DNA from: Cyprinodon diabolis
Lineage: Eukaryota > Chordata > Actinopteri > Cyprinodontiformes > Cyprinodontidae
Direction of reading: 5' to 3'
DNA: 64,000 nt
NCBI GenBank assembly: GCA_030533445.1
Contig: CM060070.1
Span: forward strand, 25,036,001-25,100,000
The notes under the pieces were generated by a model that was not told where the DNA came from, made no database searches, and saw nothing but the letters and a program-made list of their open reading frames with translations. Shown piece after piece: positions 63,001 to 64,000 of the stretch; within the stretch, counting starts at the first letter, position 1, and every line of letters starts with the position of its first letter. The position numbers and the translations under genes are program-made.

Positions 63001-63326
63001 TCTATAATTTTGCTCTCTATCCTTTATAATACTTTATAACACTCTTTTTTTATTATTTCTAAGCCTACTCTTTTGGTTGCATTTAATGGTAATTCATAAA
63101 GACTGATCTTGCTTTAGTTTTCATCCTGAATGTTTTGTTATGAGACCATGAAAAGGGACAAAGGCTTTGTGTTGTCATGGTTTTGTTTTTGTTTTTTTTA
63201 AACAGCAGCAGGAGAACTATAGCTATGTGCGTTCTGCTGCAGTAACCACTTATGACAACAAACAGTATTACCAGACAAGTGTAGCACCAGCCCAGAGGAC
63301 GCCCACAGATAACTATTACCAGACCG
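60073..63326 (+). CDS. zfr2: Zinc finger RNA-binding protein 2, first three coding exons (partial)
   Basis: Exon 1 is 60073-60125 (MAASNYFGFTHGASPQY), exon 2 starts at 62734, exon 3 is 63206-63326; the gene continues past the window. Exon 2 can end at 62965 (CAG|GTATAC) or 62980 (ATG|GTCAGT). Both keep the frame; the second adds VYSDM. The N-terminus and the Tyr/Pro/Ala-rich region (AYSHPSTASYSVQQAPAVAHAVTASYSPAPV, then ENYSYVRSAA, DNKQYYQTS, DNYYQT) match the ZFR family, whose C2H2 fingers and DZF domain lie further on. ZFR2 rather than ZFR is chosen because human ZFR2 adjoins ATCAY. ZFR proteins bind double-stranded RNA and associate with NF45/NF90-type partners. Confidence 0.85.
60832..61341. 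mobile_element. Long inverted-repeat element in zfr2 intron 1
   Basis: Two arms of about 160 bp (60834-60995 and 61180-61341) are inverted copies with about 85 percent or better agreement by eye. Shared blocks include AAGTAATG, CACTTCCAGA, TTTGCATGTGA, AAATCTCTATAGATTAA, GCAGCTCTGA, TGTGGTTTCTGA and TTACAGGTGT. The roughly 185-bp loop has no transposase. It looks like a mariner-type foldback MITE; the family is not certain. Confidence 0.8.
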
Positions 63327-63433
63327 GTAAGAGTCATTTCTTTCTCATCTCTTGCTTTATACATTTTACTGTTGATCATAATGTTGTACTGCACAAATAA
63401 CAACATTAGAGTGATTTTTGTACGGACTTATAA

Positions 63434-64000
63434 GCAGTGATGGGACTAACGGCGTTGAAAGTAACGGCGTTACTAACGCCGTTACCTTGTTTTAGTAACG
63501 AGTAATCTAACTAATTACTTTGACTGTAACTATAACGCAGTTACCATTGCAGACACCCCGTTACTGCGCGTTACTCAAGTCGCACAATGAACCTTTTTTC
63601 ATGATAGGACTCGTGCGCAGCTGCGTGAAGCTGACACCCCACCCACGTCAAAAAACTCTGCAAATAGACTGAATGGTTAGAGCAACGTTAGTGCAGATTT
63701 GTGCAGAAAAAAAATATTGTGCTACTTTTGTTTAAGAGATATTAAAGATTATTTTTTAGGTCATCCAGAGGTGCGCGCCTTGTCATGAGAGAGGGGAGGA
63801 TGAGAATGGCTGATGTATAGTGAGATTCCATCTGTCAGTTGGGTAGGTGGGTGTTTCTGCTGGTGGGTGTTAACGTACAGCACACACAGAGAGATGGAGA
63901 GTCAGGATGACTCCAGCAGCAAAACAGCGTTTTCCTGATGGAAATACAGGTGTTACGTCGAGCTGCGTTTACCCATCAGATACGGTTTCCTCTGCATCTC
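63434..64000. mobile_element. End of a hAT-like transposon, running off the window
   Basis: From CAGTGATGGGACTAACGGCG onward, the sequence shows the characteristic alternation of AACGGCGTTA, TAACGCCGTTACC, AGTAACGAGTAATC and TAACGCAGTTACC motifs. I associate this with the ends of teleost hAT elements, whose inverted repeats begin CAGTG-TGGG. The other end and any transposase lie beyond the window. It is inserted about 100 bp after zfr2 exon 3. Confidence 0.65.

Overview
The window is nuclear DNA of a ray-finned fish, probably a teleost. The genes are vertebrate, with short exons bounded by GT/AG splice sites. The introns and intergenic DNA are AT-rich and carry teleost-type repeats: L2-like and Rex3/RTE-like LINEs, decayed Tc1 elements, hAT-like and TTAA-ended MITEs, and a tRNA-derived SINE. 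I see no prokaryotic operons, phage, CRISPR arrays or plasmid features. The species cannot be named from sequence alone.

Layout. (1) 2-577, + strand: the last coding piece of an unidentified proline-rich protein that ends in a PDZ-ligand-like tail. (2) 3355-7166, +: a nearly full-length L2-like LINE whose ORF2 has two frameshifts. (3) 12262-21768, -: mydgf, six coding exons, ER-retention tail. (4) 26724-33019, -: lox (lysyl oxidase), six exons plus a tiny terminal coding piece. Intron 1 holds a large inverted-repeat cluster that ends 25 bp from the exon-1 donor. Intron 2 holds a LINE fragment, a Tc1 remnant and a degenerate partial copy of lox exon 6. (5) 38295-40777, -: nmrk2 (nicotinamide riboside kinase), seven exons. 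(6) 47128-56436, -: atcay (caytaxin), eleven coding exons; intron 1 holds a decayed Rex3-like LINE and an unexplained 118-codon ORF. (7) 60073 to beyond the window end, +: zfr2 (zinc-finger RNA-binding protein), first three coding exons. A hAT-like element end follows and runs off the window.

The genes do not form one pathway. Mydgf is a secretory-pathway factor, Lox cross-links collagen and elastin outside the cell, Nmrk2 makes NMN for NAD synthesis, Caytaxin is a neuronal CRAL-TRIO/BCH adaptor, and Zfr2 binds RNA. They are linked by ancestry. Human MYDGF, NMRK2, ATCAY and ZFR2 all map to 19p13.3, while LOX maps to the partly paralogous region 5q23. The fish block therefore looks like a piece of the ancestral linkage group. 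All exon joins come from reading splice sites and reading-frame continuity; none was checked against transcripts.
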